A stretch of 64,000 nucleotides of DNA from positions 248,001-312,000 of the forward strand of contig NZ_FNEZ01000005.1 of NCBI RefSeq assembly GCF_900100375.1. Reading direction: 5' to 3'. Position 1 is the first letter of the stretch, and every line of letters begins with the position of its first letter. Position numbers and translations under genes: made by a program. This DNA comes from Flavobacterium noncentrifugens. Its GTDB lineage: Bacteria; Bacteroidota; Bacteroidia; Flavobacteriales; Flavobacteriaceae. Positions 18,116-26,481 of this stretch are shown one piece after another. A model generated the notes under the pieces. That model searched no databases. It was not told where the DNA came from and worked only from the letters and a program-made list of their open reading frames with translations.

Positions 18116-18149
18116 AACTTCATCAGTCCATTTGATGAAGTTTTTTTTT
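18116..18149 (+). terminator. Intrinsic terminator after pdhB
   Basis: Perfect ten-base stem AACTTCATCA/TGATGAAGTT, seven-base loop, then a run of nine to ten T. The T-run ends four bases before the next gene's ATG. Confidence 0.88.
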
Positions 18150-18153
18150 TGAT

Positions 18154-20637
18154 ATGAAAAAAATATTATTCCCCCTTGTTTTTTTGTTGGGATTCATCAT
18201 TCCGGCTTTGGCGCAAACCAAAGTCAGCGGGATTGTTGTAGACAACAGCGGCCAGCCGGTTCCGTATGCAAATGTGGTTTTTAAAGGTTCCAGCGAAGGC
18301 ATTGTGACCAATGAAGACGGGCGTTTTTATATTGAATCGCAAAAAACATACACCGCGCTTGTCGTTTCATTTATGGGTTTTGATACGAAAGAAGTGCCGC
18401 TGACGAAAGCTGTGAATTACGATTTTAAGATCCAATTGAGCGATGGTGAAAAATTAAAAGAAGTCGTCGTTTATTCTGGAAAAACATCTAAAAAGAACAA
18501 TCCGGCGCTTGATATTTTACGGAAAATCTGGGAACACAAACGCAAAAACGGACTTCACATGTTCAAGCAGTACCAGATGGAAAAATATGAAAAGGTAGAA
18601 TTTGACATGAATTCGATCGATAGTGCTTTTATGAAACGCAAGATTTTTAAAGGCATGGAATTTATTTTCGACCAGATCGATACTTCAAAAGTTACGGGGA
18701 AAACCTATCTGCCAATTTTCATCAACGAAGCGCTTTCCAACGTTTATGGCGATAATGTAAGGAACAAAGTCAAAGAAGTGCTCAAGGCAAATAAAAATTC
18801 GGGCTTCAGCAACAACCAGCAAATCATTGCTTTTATCAAAGATTTGTATGCCGAATATGACATTTACAACAATTACCTGACGTTTTTCGACAAGGGTTTT
18901 ACAAGCCCGCTGTCGCGTACCGGAATCGACGTGTACAATTATGTATTGAGCGACAGTGCTTTCATTGACAACAAATGGTGCTACAATATTGTGTTTTATC
19001 CGAGAAGGAAAAACGAACTCACTTTCAAAGGCGATTTTTGGGTCAATGACACGACCTGGGCAATCAAGAATATCAATATGGCCGTGACCAAAAGCGCCAA
19101 CATCAACTGGGTTAAAGACATTTATATCGAACAGGAATTTGAAGTGTTGAATGATTCGGTTTTCCTGTTGACAAAAGATTATATGATGTCGGATTTCGCT
19201 TTGAATAAGAAAGAAAAATCCAAAGGCGTTTACGGAAAACGAACCACATTCTACCGAAACCATGAATTCAATAAAGAAAAACCAGAAGATTTTTATAAAG
19301 CCGATGTCAATTATATTGATGAAGCAGCCTATAAAAAATCGGATGATTATTGGGCACAGAACCGTTTTGAGAAATTAAGTAAGGACGAACTCGGCGTTTA
19401 CAAAATGCTCGACACACTCAAAACCGTCAAGAAATTCCAGCGAATCTACAATTTGGTTTCAATTCTCGGCAGCGGATATATAGAATTTCCCGACTGGAAT
19501 TTTGATTACGGTCCAATATTTTCGACTGTCGGATACAACGAAGTTGAAGGTTTCAGGCTTCGCGCAGGCGGAAGAACGTATTTCGGTCCCAATGATTCCT
19601 GGCGTTTGCAGGGTTACACGGCTTATGGTTTCGATGACAATAAATTCAAATATGGCCTATCCGGAAAATGGATGATCGACAAAAAAAGCCGCATCATTTT
19701 ATCGGGCGGAAACCGGCGCGACATTGAGCAAATCGGCGCCAGCTTAACGACTACAAATGATGTGCTCGGTCGAAGCTTCGCATCTTCCTCGCTGTTTTCA
19801 AGCGGAAGCAACGGCAAACTCACTAATATTAATTTATCGACTTTCGGATTTGAGATCGAACCGGTAAAAAACCTCGTCGTTGGCACGCAATTCTCGTATC
19901 GCACGCTCGAATCGGCATCGCCAACATTCAGCCTTGATTACATCGATGCGACGGGAACAGTAAAAAGCGATGTGAAACAATTCGAAGCCGCAGTCCAGCT
20001 CGATTACACGCCAAACAGGAAAACGATCGGTTACGGCGTAGAAAGAGACGTGGTCGACAATCCGTACACAAGGATTTTCGTCAATTATGCGGCCGGTTAC
20101 AAAGGCATCGCCGACAGTGATTTTGATTACCAAAGATTGCAATTGTATTTCAAACAACCGGTTTTGATCGGGCCAATCGGGAGGTCGAATTTCATCGTCG
20201 AACTCGGGAAAACCTTCGGAACCGTGCCGCTCGGACTAATGAGCATCGTTCCAGGAAACCAGACTTATTTCACGATCGAAAACACGTTTAGCAACCTGAA
20301 TTTCTACGAATTTGTAGCCGATGAATATGCGACTTTTCAATGGGAACACAATTTCCATGGGAAGATATTTGCACGGATTCCGCTGCTCAGAAAACTAAAC
20401 TGGCGCGAAATCATTGGCGTTCGCGGCGTTTACGGAACGGTTTCAAATGCCAACAAAGCCATTAACAAGTCAGGATTGGAGTATCGTGCACCCGAAGATG
20501 TTTATTGGGAATACAGCGCCGGAATCGGGAATATCTTTAAGGTATTCCGCATCGATTTCTCTTGGCGCGGCAATTACATCAACGTTCCCGACGCACAGAA
20601 ATTTGCGGTAAAAGGGTCGTTTGGGTTTTATTTTTAA
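18154..20637 (+). CDS. DUF5686 outer-membrane protein with carboxypeptidase-like regulatory domain
   Basis: An 827-residue exported protein. Order of parts: signal peptide (to about 20, ALAQ), a CarboxypepD-regulatory-like beta domain (VSGIVVDNSGQPVPYANVVFKG, TNEDGRFYI, LVVSFMGFDTKEV) to about 105, then the DUF5686 region, rich in aromatic-alternating strands and ending in a barrel-like strand (FAVKGSFGFYF). The layout resembles TonB-receptor-like proteins without a plug motif. Function unknown; an outer-membrane location is inferred. Its promoter overlaps the pdhB terminator. Confidence 0.8.
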   Translation: MKKILFPLVFLLGFIIPALAQTKVSGIVVDNSGQPVPYANVVFKGSSEGIVTNEDGRFYIESQKTYTALVVSFMGFDTKEVPLTKAVNYDFKIQLSDGEKLKEVVVYSGKTSKKNNPALDILRKIWEHKRKNGLHMFKQYQMEKYEKVEFDMNSIDSAFMKRKIFKGMEFIFDQIDTSKVTGKTYLPIFINEALSNVYGDNVRNKVKEVLKANKNSGFSNNQQIIAFIKDLYAEYDIYNNYLTFFDKGFTSPLSRTGIDVYNYVLSDSAFIDNKWCYNIVFYPRRKNELTFKGDFWVNDTTWAIKNINMAVTKSANINWVKDIYIEQEFEVLNDSVFLLTKDYMMSDFALNKKEKSKGVYGKRTTFYRNHEFNKEKPEDFYKADVNYIDEAAYKKSDDYWAQNRFEKLSKDELGVYKMLDTLKTVKKFQRIYNLVSILGSGYIEFPDWNFDYGPIFSTVGYNEVEGFRLRAGGRTYFGPNDSWRLQGYTAYGFDDNKFKYGLSGKWMIDKKSRIILSGGNRRDIEQIGASLTTTNDVLGRSFASSSLFSSGSNGKLTNINLSTFGFEIEPVKNLVVGTQFSYRTLESASPTFSLDYIDATGTVKSDVKQFEAAVQLDYTPNRKTIGYGVERDVVDNPYTRIFVNYAAGYKGIADSDFDYQRLQLYFKQPVLIGPIGRSNFIVELGKTFGTVPLGLMSIVPGNQTYFTIENTFSNLNFYEFVADEYATFQWEHNFHGKIFARIPLLRKLNWREIIGVRGVYGTVSNANKAINKSGLEYRAPEDVYWEYSAGIGNIFKVFRIDFSWRGNYINVPDAQKFAVKGSFGFYF

Positions 20638-20716
20638 GGAGCTATTTCCGGCTATACGCTGCAATCTTTTTATTCCCGCTGGTCATTAAAAAAGGATTTC
20701 CGCTGCTATCCGGGCT
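20638..20716. repeat. Dispersed inverted-repeat element, copy D
   Basis: GGAGCTATTTCCGGCT end, CGCTGCAATCTTTT left core, AAAAAAGGATTTCCGCTGC right core and ATCCGGGCTA end. It begins at the stop codon of the DUF5686 gene and may act as its terminator or stabilising hairpin. Confidence 0.7.
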
Positions 20717-20843
20717 AAAAGTACCAGCCATGGAAACTAAACTTTCAGACTCGTATGTTATCGCATCATTGCCTCCGAAAACGTAATAGGGCGGTCGTTT
20801 ATTAAATTTCTATAAATCATCTGAATTTAAACCCTGATTTTTG

Positions 20844-20873
20844 TTGGAAAAACCTTGTGTTTGCTTACTTTTG
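20844..20873 (+). promoter_or_regulatory. Promoter of ppa
   Basis: TTG (20844-20846), 19-base spacer, TACTTTTG (20866-20873). This is the best match in the window to the Bacteroidota -33/-7 pattern, 32 bases before the ppa ATG. Confidence 0.7.
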
Positions 20874-20905
20874 CAGTCGCAAAATTTTAGAAAAATCATA
20901 CAAAA

Positions 20906-21436
20906 ATGACCGCAGCAAAATTAAAAGCTTTTGACGTATTGATCGAAATACCAAAAGGGAGCAGAAATAAATATGAATACGATTTCGAATTGAAGAAAAT
21001 CCGTTACGACAGGATGTTGTTCTCTTCGATGATGTACCCGGCAGATTACGGGTTTATCCCGGAAACACTGGCATTGGACGGCGATCCGCTTGATGTTTTG
21101 GTTTTGGTGACCGAGCCTACTTTTCCAGGTTGTGTGATGCAGGTAAAACCAATCGGCGTGTTTCACATGGCAGACGACAAAGGCCCGGACGAAAAAGTAC
21201 TATGTGTTCCGGTTTCAGACCCGATCTGGAATAAATTAAATGATTTGTCAGATATGAATCCTCACCTTTTGAAAGAAATCGAACATTTCTTCCAGGTTTA
21301 TAAAGATTTGGAGAACAAACAAGTGGACGTAGAAGGTTGGGGCGATGTAAACGAAGCCTACGCAATTTTGCAGGAATGTATCGACCGTTTCGACCAGATC
21401 GAAAATAAGCCCGAAGGCCTGTTCAGCATCAGATAG
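20906..21436 (+). CDS. ppa: Inorganic pyrophosphatase, soluble family I
   Basis: Hydrolyses cytoplasmic pyrophosphate to phosphate, pulling biosynthetic reactions forward. 176 residues. Motifs: IEIPKGSRNKYEYD, MMYPADYGFIPETLALDGDPLDVLVL (metal-binding Asp cluster) and KPIGVFHMADDKGPDEKVLCVPV. It lies directly upstream of the membrane pyrophosphatase gene but is separated from it by a terminator. Confidence 0.96.
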   Translation: MTAAKLKAFDVLIEIPKGSRNKYEYDFELKKIRYDRMLFSSMMYPADYGFIPETLALDGDPLDVLVLVTEPTFPGCVMQVKPIGVFHMADDKGPDEKVLCVPVSDPIWNKLNDLSDMNPHLLKEIEHFFQVYKDLENKQVDVEGWGDVNEAYAILQECIDRFDQIENKPEGLFSIR

Positions 21437-21458
21437 CCTAAATAATTGAAGATTAATA

Positions 21459-21494
21459 AAAAAAGCAGTATTCTAACCGGAATATTGCTTTTTT
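21459..21494 (+). terminator. Intrinsic terminator after ppa
   Basis: Fifteen-base stem with one G-U pair (AAAAAAGCAGTATTC against GAATATTGCTTTTTT), six-base loop and T-tract. Confidence 0.8.
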
Positions 21495-21552
21495 ATTTAT
21501 AAGTGTTTTGTTACATTTACAAAAATATTAACAATTACCAAAAAACATTTAT

Positions 21553-23964
21553 ATGGAATCAATTATGATTTATGTGCCGATTTTCATGGCAATTATCGGG
21601 CTTGCGTTCATGTCGGCCAAACGAGCCTGGGTTTTAAAACAGGATGCCGGCGACGGTAAAATGAAAGAAATTTCAGATTACATCTACGAAGGCGCGCTCG
21701 CTTTCCTTAAAGCAGAATACCGCTTATTGGCCTTTTTCGTAGTCGGTGCCAGCATCGCATTGGCCGGAATTTCATACGTAGTTCCAACAACACATATATT
21801 AATAGTAGTCGCATTCATCTTCGGGGCATTTTTCTCTGCATTGGCTGGAAACATGGGAATGAAGATCGCAACCAAAACCAATGTAAGAACAACTCAGGCG
21901 GCGCGCACTAGTTTGCCACAGGCTTTAAAAGTATCTTTTGGCGGTGGAACCGTAATGGGATTGGGCGTTGCCGGATTGGCCGTTTTAGGATTGACCGGAT
22001 TTTTCATCATATTATTCCATTTATTTATGGGCGGCATATGGACTTCTACTGAAGACATGACCAAAGTGCTTGAAACGCTGGCTGGATTTTCGCTTGGAGC
22101 GGAATCGATTGCGCTATTCGCCAGAGTAGGTGGCGGAATTTATACCAAAGCTGCCGATGTAGGTGCCGATTTAGTTGGTAAAGTCGAAGCTGGAATCCCA
22201 GAAGATGATCCGAGAAATCCAGCAACAATCGCAGATAACGTTGGAGATAACGTAGGCGATGTAGCCGGGATGGGCGCCGATTTATTTGGCTCTTATGTTG
22301 CGACAGTTTTAGCAGCTATGGTTCTTGGAAACTACGTTATTAAAGATATGGGCGGGAAAATCGAAGACGCTTTCGGCGGAATCGGCCCGATTTTATTGCC
22401 AATGGCGATCGCAGGTTTTGGGATCTTATTCTCGATTATCGGAACGATGCTTGTAAAAATTACAGATGACAATGCCAAAGAAGCACAAGTTCAAAAAGCA
22501 TTAAATATTGGAAACTGGGTTTCTATTGCTTTAACCGCTGTGGCTTGTTATTTCCTTGTCGGAAAAATGCTTCCGGAAACGATGAAAATGACTTTTTTCG
22601 GAGAAGGCTTGCAGGATATTTCGTCAATGCGGGTTTTCTACGCCTCTTTAATCGGATTATTTGTTGGTGGCGCGATTTCTTCGGTAACTGAATATTATAC
22701 CGGATTGGGTACAAAACCGGTTTTGGCAATCGTACAAAAATCATCAACCGGAGCAGGAACAAACGTGATCGCTGGTTTAGCAACAGGAATGATTTCAACT
22801 TTTCCAACGGTTTTATTATTTGCCGCAGCAATTTGGTCAACTTATGCTTTGGCAGGATTCTACGGCGTGGCTTTAGCGGCATCTGCGATGATGGCAACCA
22901 CAGCAATGCAATTGGCAATCGATGCGTTTGGGCCGATTTCTGACAACGCCGGTGGAATCGCTGAAATGAGCGAATTGCCGAAAGAAGTGCGTACCAGAAC
23001 TGATATTTTAGATTCTGTTGGAAACACAACCGCAGCAACCGGAAAAGGTTTTGCAATCGCTTCTGCAGCACTAACATCTCTAGCATTATTTGCTGCTTAC
23101 GTCACATTTACAGGAATCGACGGAATCAATATTTTCAAAGCGCCGGTTTTGGCGATGTTATTTGTAGGTGGAATGATTCCGGTGGTTTTCTCCGCATTAG
23201 CTATGAATTCCGTAGGAAAAGCAGCCATGGACATGGTATATGAAGTGCGCCGACAGTTTAAAGAAATTCCTGGAATTATGGAAGGAACAGGCAAACCGGA
23301 ATACGGCAAATGTGTTGAAATTTCTACAAAAGCCGCTTTACGCGAAATGATGCTGCCTGGAATTTTAACGATCGGTTTTCCAATTGCAATCGTGATTTTA
23401 GGAAAACTGGTTTACGGCGACAACAACCAATTGATCGCGGAAATGTTAGGCGGCTACATGGCTGGAGTGACCGTTTCTGGTGTACTTTGGGCAGTGTTCC
23501 AAAATAACGCTGGCGGGGCTTGGGATAATGCTAAAAAATCATTCGAAGCTGGAGTGATGATCAACGGAGAAATGACTTACAAAGGTTCTGATGCGCACAA
23601 AGCCGCGGTAACCGGAGATACGGTTGGAGATCCGTTTAAAGATACTTCTGGTCCATCGATGAATATCTTGATCAAATTAACTTGTCTGATCGGATTGGTG
23701 ATTGCTCCTATTTTAGGCGGACATGTTGCCGGGGCTGAAAAAACCAAAGGTGTCAATGTTGAGGTGATCACTACAGATGCCCCGGCATCAAAAAACACGA
23801 GCAGGGAAGTAGTGGTGAGCAAAACCAATGTGGATGGAAAAGTATCTGCAACCATCACAACGACGATGGTTGAAAATGACGGAGAACCAGTGACCCAAAC
23901 GCAAACCGTTGAAGGTACAGAAGCCGAAGTGAATAAGAAACTCGAAGAGCTTAAAAAGCAATAA
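21553..23964 (+). CDS. hppA: Membrane ion-translocating pyrophosphatase
   Basis: Polytopic enzyme that couples pyrophosphate hydrolysis to H+ or Na+ export. 803 residues. Catalytic motifs: VGGGIYTKAADVGADLVGKVEAG, PEDDPRNPATIADNVGDNVGD, DAFGPISDNAGGIAEM and AVTGDTVGDPFKDTSGPSMN. GNTTAATGKG has Ala and Gly at the two positions that mark K+-dependent enzymes. The gate glutamate usual in DLFESY is Gly246 here, while helix 5 reads GAES with Glu184; this arrangement fits K+-dependent proton pumps of the Flavobacterium type. An extra C-terminal tail of about 75 polar residues follows the last helix. By family topology the tail should face the periplasm. Confidence 0.95.
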   Translation: MESIMIYVPIFMAIIGLAFMSAKRAWVLKQDAGDGKMKEISDYIYEGALAFLKAEYRLLAFFVVGASIALAGISYVVPTTHILIVVAFIFGAFFSALAGNMGMKIATKTNVRTTQAARTSLPQALKVSFGGGTVMGLGVAGLAVLGLTGFFIILFHLFMGGIWTSTEDMTKVLETLAGFSLGAESIALFARVGGGIYTKAADVGADLVGKVEAGIPEDDPRNPATIADNVGDNVGDVAGMGADLFGSYVATVLAAMVLGNYVIKDMGGKIEDAFGGIGPILLPMAIAGFGILFSIIGTMLVKITDDNAKEAQVQKALNIGNWVSIALTAVACYFLVGKMLPETMKMTFFGEGLQDISSMRVFYASLIGLFVGGAISSVTEYYTGLGTKPVLAIVQKSSTGAGTNVIAGLATGMISTFPTVLLFAAAIWSTYALAGFYGVALAASAMMATTAMQLAIDAFGPISDNAGGIAEMSELPKEVRTRTDILDSVGNTTAATGKGFAIASAALTSLALFAAYVTFTGIDGINIFKAPVLAMLFVGGMIPVVFSALAMNSVGKAAMDMVYEVRRQFKEIPGIMEGTGKPEYGKCVEISTKAALREMMLPGILTIGFPIAIVILGKLVYGDNNQLIAEMLGGYMAGVTVSGVLWAVFQNNAGGAWDNAKKSFEAGVMINGEMTYKGSDAHKAAVTGDTVGDPFKDTSGPSMNILIKLTCLIGLVIAPILGGHVAGAEKTKGVNVEVITTDAPASKNTSREVVVSKTNVDGKVSATITTTMVENDGEPVTQTQTVEGTEAEVNKKLEELKKQ

Positions 23965-23980
23965 TACTTTTGCAATAATA

Positions 23981-24010
23981 AAAAAGCCTTACAGCAATGT
24001 AAGGCTTTTT
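23981..24010. terminator. Bidirectional intrinsic terminator after hppA
   Basis: Thirteen-base perfect stem AAAAAGCCTTACA/TGTAAGGCTTTTT with a GCAA tetraloop. It stands between the convergent hppA and deoxynucleoside kinase genes. Confidence 0.9.
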
Positions 24011-24079
24011 CTTTTGAACCTTAAGGGATTAAAATCTATTAAGCTTAATAAAACTCAATCCCTTAATGGTTTATATTTT

Positions 24080-24694
24080 CTAAAACAATCCGTTTAATTC
24101 CGCATTGATCTTATTCATAATCATTCCCAGATCTTCAGGATTGTTGACAAAATCAATATTGTCTACATCAATGATCAATAACTTTCCTTTGGTGTACGTT
24201 TGAACCCAAGCTTCGTAACGTTCGTTCAAACGGCTTAAATAATCAATTGAAATCGAATTTTCATATTCACGGCCGCGTTTGTGGATTTGGTTTACAAGAT
24301 TCGGAATCGAGCTTCGCAGGTAAATCAACATGTCCGGCGCTTCAACCAATGATTCCATCAATTCAAACAAAGAAGAATAATTCTGGAAATCACGGTTCGT
24401 CATCAAACCCATCGCATGCAGGTTTGGGGCAAAAATGTGCGCATCTTCATAAATCGTACGATCCTGTATGATCTTTTTCCCGCTTTCGCGGATTTGAAGA
24501 ACCTGTCGGAAACGGCTGTTCAAAAAGTAAATCTGCAAATTAAACGACCAGCGTTCCATCTGATGGTAAAAATCGTCAAGATATGGATTGTCGACCACGT
24601 CCTCAAAATGCGGTTCCCATTTGAATTGTTTCGCCAGCAAACGCGTTAAAGTAGTCTTTCCCGCGCCAATGTTTCCTGCTACTGCTATGTGCAT
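24080..24694 (-). CDS. Deoxynucleoside kinase
   Basis: Salvage kinase that phosphorylates deoxynucleosides. 204 residues. P-loop GNIGAGKTTLTRLLA at about 7-21, DVVDNPYLDDFY, the substrate motif IIQDRTIYEDAHIF and a lid-like RGREYENSISIDYLSRLNERYEAW. It resembles the dAdo/dGuo kinase group of Bacillus and mitochondria; base preference cannot be read here. Its ATG overlaps the stop of the upstream gene by one base, so the two are translationally coupled. Confidence 0.88.
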   Translation of the reverse strand: MHIAVAGNIGAGKTTLTRLLAKQFKWEPHFEDVVDNPYLDDFYHQMERWSFNLQIYFLNSRFRQVLQIRESGKKIIQDRTIYEDAHIFAPNLHAMGLMTNRDFQNYSSLFELMESLVEAPDMLIYLRSSIPNLVNQIHKRGREYENSISIDYLSRLNERYEAWVQTYTKGKLLIIDVDNIDFVNNPEDLGMIMNKINAELNGLF

Positions 24695-25485
24695 TATGGT
24701 AATATGATTTTATAATTCGTAATTCCGTCGGTTGTAAAAATAGATAAAATTTGGTCTCTGACCGTAAAACTTTTGAAGCTTTTTTCGGGAATTGAAAGCG
24801 GTGTCGGCTTGTTGTTTTTGATGTCCAATGCAAACAATTGATTGTCCAATGAATATAAAATCCAGTTGTCAGATGCAAAGCGCACGCGGTCAAAATCGGG
24901 AAGTTTCCCTAAATCAGCCATTTTTCCATAAACATCGCAGGCGAATCTTTCGTGGTTTTCATCGATCCATTGGAAATAATTAAAATCGGATTCATAGTAT
25001 TTTAATTTTCCGGTAAACGGAACCGTGATCGACTTGTATTCGTTTTTCAGATAATCGAAAAGCCCGATCTGCTGGGACAAACTGTTGTAAATCCACAATC
25101 GATTTTGCGCGGCCATTCCGGTTCCTGCCACGACAATCGGAACCTGGTTTTCTGAAAAACTGATTTTCTGGGTTTCGTTCAATTGGTTATCCAATAAAAT
25201 CACAGTGTTGAAATTTTCATAAAACAGCATGATTTTCAGCGGATTTTGCAAATCGACTTTCGTGATTTTCCCTAAAGCCAGGTTTTTATACTGCAAAATC
25301 AGGCTGTCTTTTTCTTTATTGAAAGTGTTGTTGATGATAAAATATTTCCATCCGAATTTATCATAACCCAAAAAAGTATCGGCGGCAAACGCAAAAGAAT
25401 TAATTTTGGAAACTGCAATTTTTGGGTTTTGGGCAAAGCTGCCTGACATCCACAACATTAAAAAAAACAACACATATTTTTTCAT
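24694..25485 (-). CDS. Hypothetical exported protein upstream of the deoxynucleoside kinase
   Basis: About 263 residues with a signal peptide (MKKYVLFFLMLWMSGSFAQ). The mature part has repeated blade-like strands (NRLWIYNSLSQQIGLFDY, NWILYSLDNQLFALDIKNN, DQILSIFTTDGITNYKIILP), which suggests a small beta-propeller, but no family is recognised. The start is chosen at the signal peptide, not at the in-frame ATG at 25512. It is coupled by a one-base overlap to the kinase, an arrangement whose sense is unclear because this protein is exported and the kinase is not. Confidence 0.65.
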   Translation of the reverse strand: MKKYVLFFLMLWMSGSFAQNPKIAVSKINSFAFAADTFLGYDKFGWKYFIINNTFNKEKDSLILQYKNLALGKITKVDLQNPLKIMLFYENFNTVILLDNQLNETQKISFSENQVPIVVAGTGMAAQNRLWIYNSLSQQIGLFDYLKNEYKSITVPFTGKLKYYESDFNYFQWIDENHERFACDVYGKMADLGKLPDFDRVRFASDNWILYSLDNQLFALDIKNNKPTPLSIPEKSFKSFTVRDQILSIFTTDGITNYKIILP

Positions 25486-25522
25486 AACCGCTAAAGTACA
25501 ATCTTTTAACAAAACATTGTTA

Positions 25523-25530
25523 CAAAAATA
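25523..25530 (-). promoter_or_regulatory. -7 promoter element for the kinase operon
   Basis: Minus-strand TATTTTTG, exact TAnnTTTG, 37 bases upstream of the signal-peptide start, in the divergent spacer shared with the GLPGLI gene. Confidence 0.45.
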
Positions 25531-25572
25531 AATGCCATTCGTCCATCTTTGTTTTGCTAAAAATTACTCCAA

Positions 25573-26469
25573 ATGAAAAAGTTCACTCTTTCCTTTTTAC
25601 TGATTATTGTCGGATTTATAAATGCTCAGGCTCAGGACTTTCAAGGCATGGCGGTATACGAATCCAAAACCAGCACTTCTGATCTTAAATCGAGATTTGA
25701 AGGCAACAAAGACATTACGCCCGAGATGCGCAAGATGATTGAAGACCGCATGAAAGGCATGTTTGAAAAAACATTCATCCTGAATTTCGATAAAATCACA
25801 TCGACTTATAAAGAAGAAGAAAAACTCGACGCACCCGGACAACAGCAAAGCCAGTTTGGTGGTGGCGTAAAAATGATGGCTTCAATGATGGGGGGCGGCG
25901 GAACGTTTTACAAAAACATTAAAGACAAAAATTATGTCGTGGATAAAGAATTCATGGGAAAAGAATTCCTTGTCAAAGATTCGCTTCCAAAACTGAACTG
26001 GAAAATGGAATCGGAAACGCGGCAAATTGGCGGTTACAATTGCTTTAAAGCGACTGCCGTTCGTCCGGTGAGCAAATCGGATCTGCGGAATATCAAATTC
26101 AAAAACGACAAAAAAGACGCTGCTAAAACCGAAAGTAAAGAAAAAACGACCAGCATTATGGAAGAACTCGAAATGCCTGAAAACATTACGATCACTGCCT
26201 GGTATACACCGGAAATCCCTGTGAGTCAAGGCCCGGAAAATTATTGGGGATTGCCTGGTTTGATCCTTGAAGCCAACGACGGGAAAACAACGATCTTGTG
26301 TTCGAAAATCGTCCTGAATCCAAAAGACAAAGCCGTAATTAAAGCGCCAACAAATGGAAAAGTGATCTCGCAAAAAGAATATGACGAAACCGTTGTAAAG
26401 AAAATGGAAGAGATCCGGAAAATGAATTCGGGAAGAAATGGCAACGGAATGCCGATGCGCATGCCTTAA
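25573..26469 (+). CDS. GLPGLI family protein
   Basis: A 298-residue exported protein with a signal peptide ending near NAQAQ and the name-giving motif YWGLPGLILE at about 216-225. Other features: a charged central loop (KNDKKDAAKTESKEKTT) and a Met/Gly-rich run GGGVKMMASMMGGGG. The family is restricted largely to Bacteroidota and is typically found next to large TonB-receptor-like proteins, as here (12 bases upstream of one). Function unknown. Confidence 0.85.
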   Translation: MKKFTLSFLLIIVGFINAQAQDFQGMAVYESKTSTSDLKSRFEGNKDITPEMRKMIEDRMKGMFEKTFILNFDKITSTYKEEEKLDAPGQQQSQFGGGVKMMASMMGGGGTFYKNIKDKNYVVDKEFMGKEFLVKDSLPKLNWKMESETRQIGGYNCFKATAVRPVSKSDLRNIKFKNDKKDAAKTESKEKTTSIMEELEMPENITITAWYTPEIPVSQGPENYWGLPGLILEANDGKTTILCSKIVLNPKDKAVIKAPTNGKVISQKEYDETVVKKMEEIRKMNSGRNGNGMPMRMP

Positions 26470-26481
26470 TTGCTGTATTTT

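Noticed and set aside
18685..19263. 192-codon frame antisense to the DUF5686 gene
   Set aside because: It follows third-position codon bias of the sense gene; no recognisable domain.
22523..23086. 187-codon frame antisense to hppA
   Set aside because: Leu/Arg/Gln-rich shadow of a membrane protein gene.
25882..26373. 163-codon frame antisense to the GLPGLI gene
   Set aside because: Phe/His-rich shadow composition; sense gene is a recognised family.
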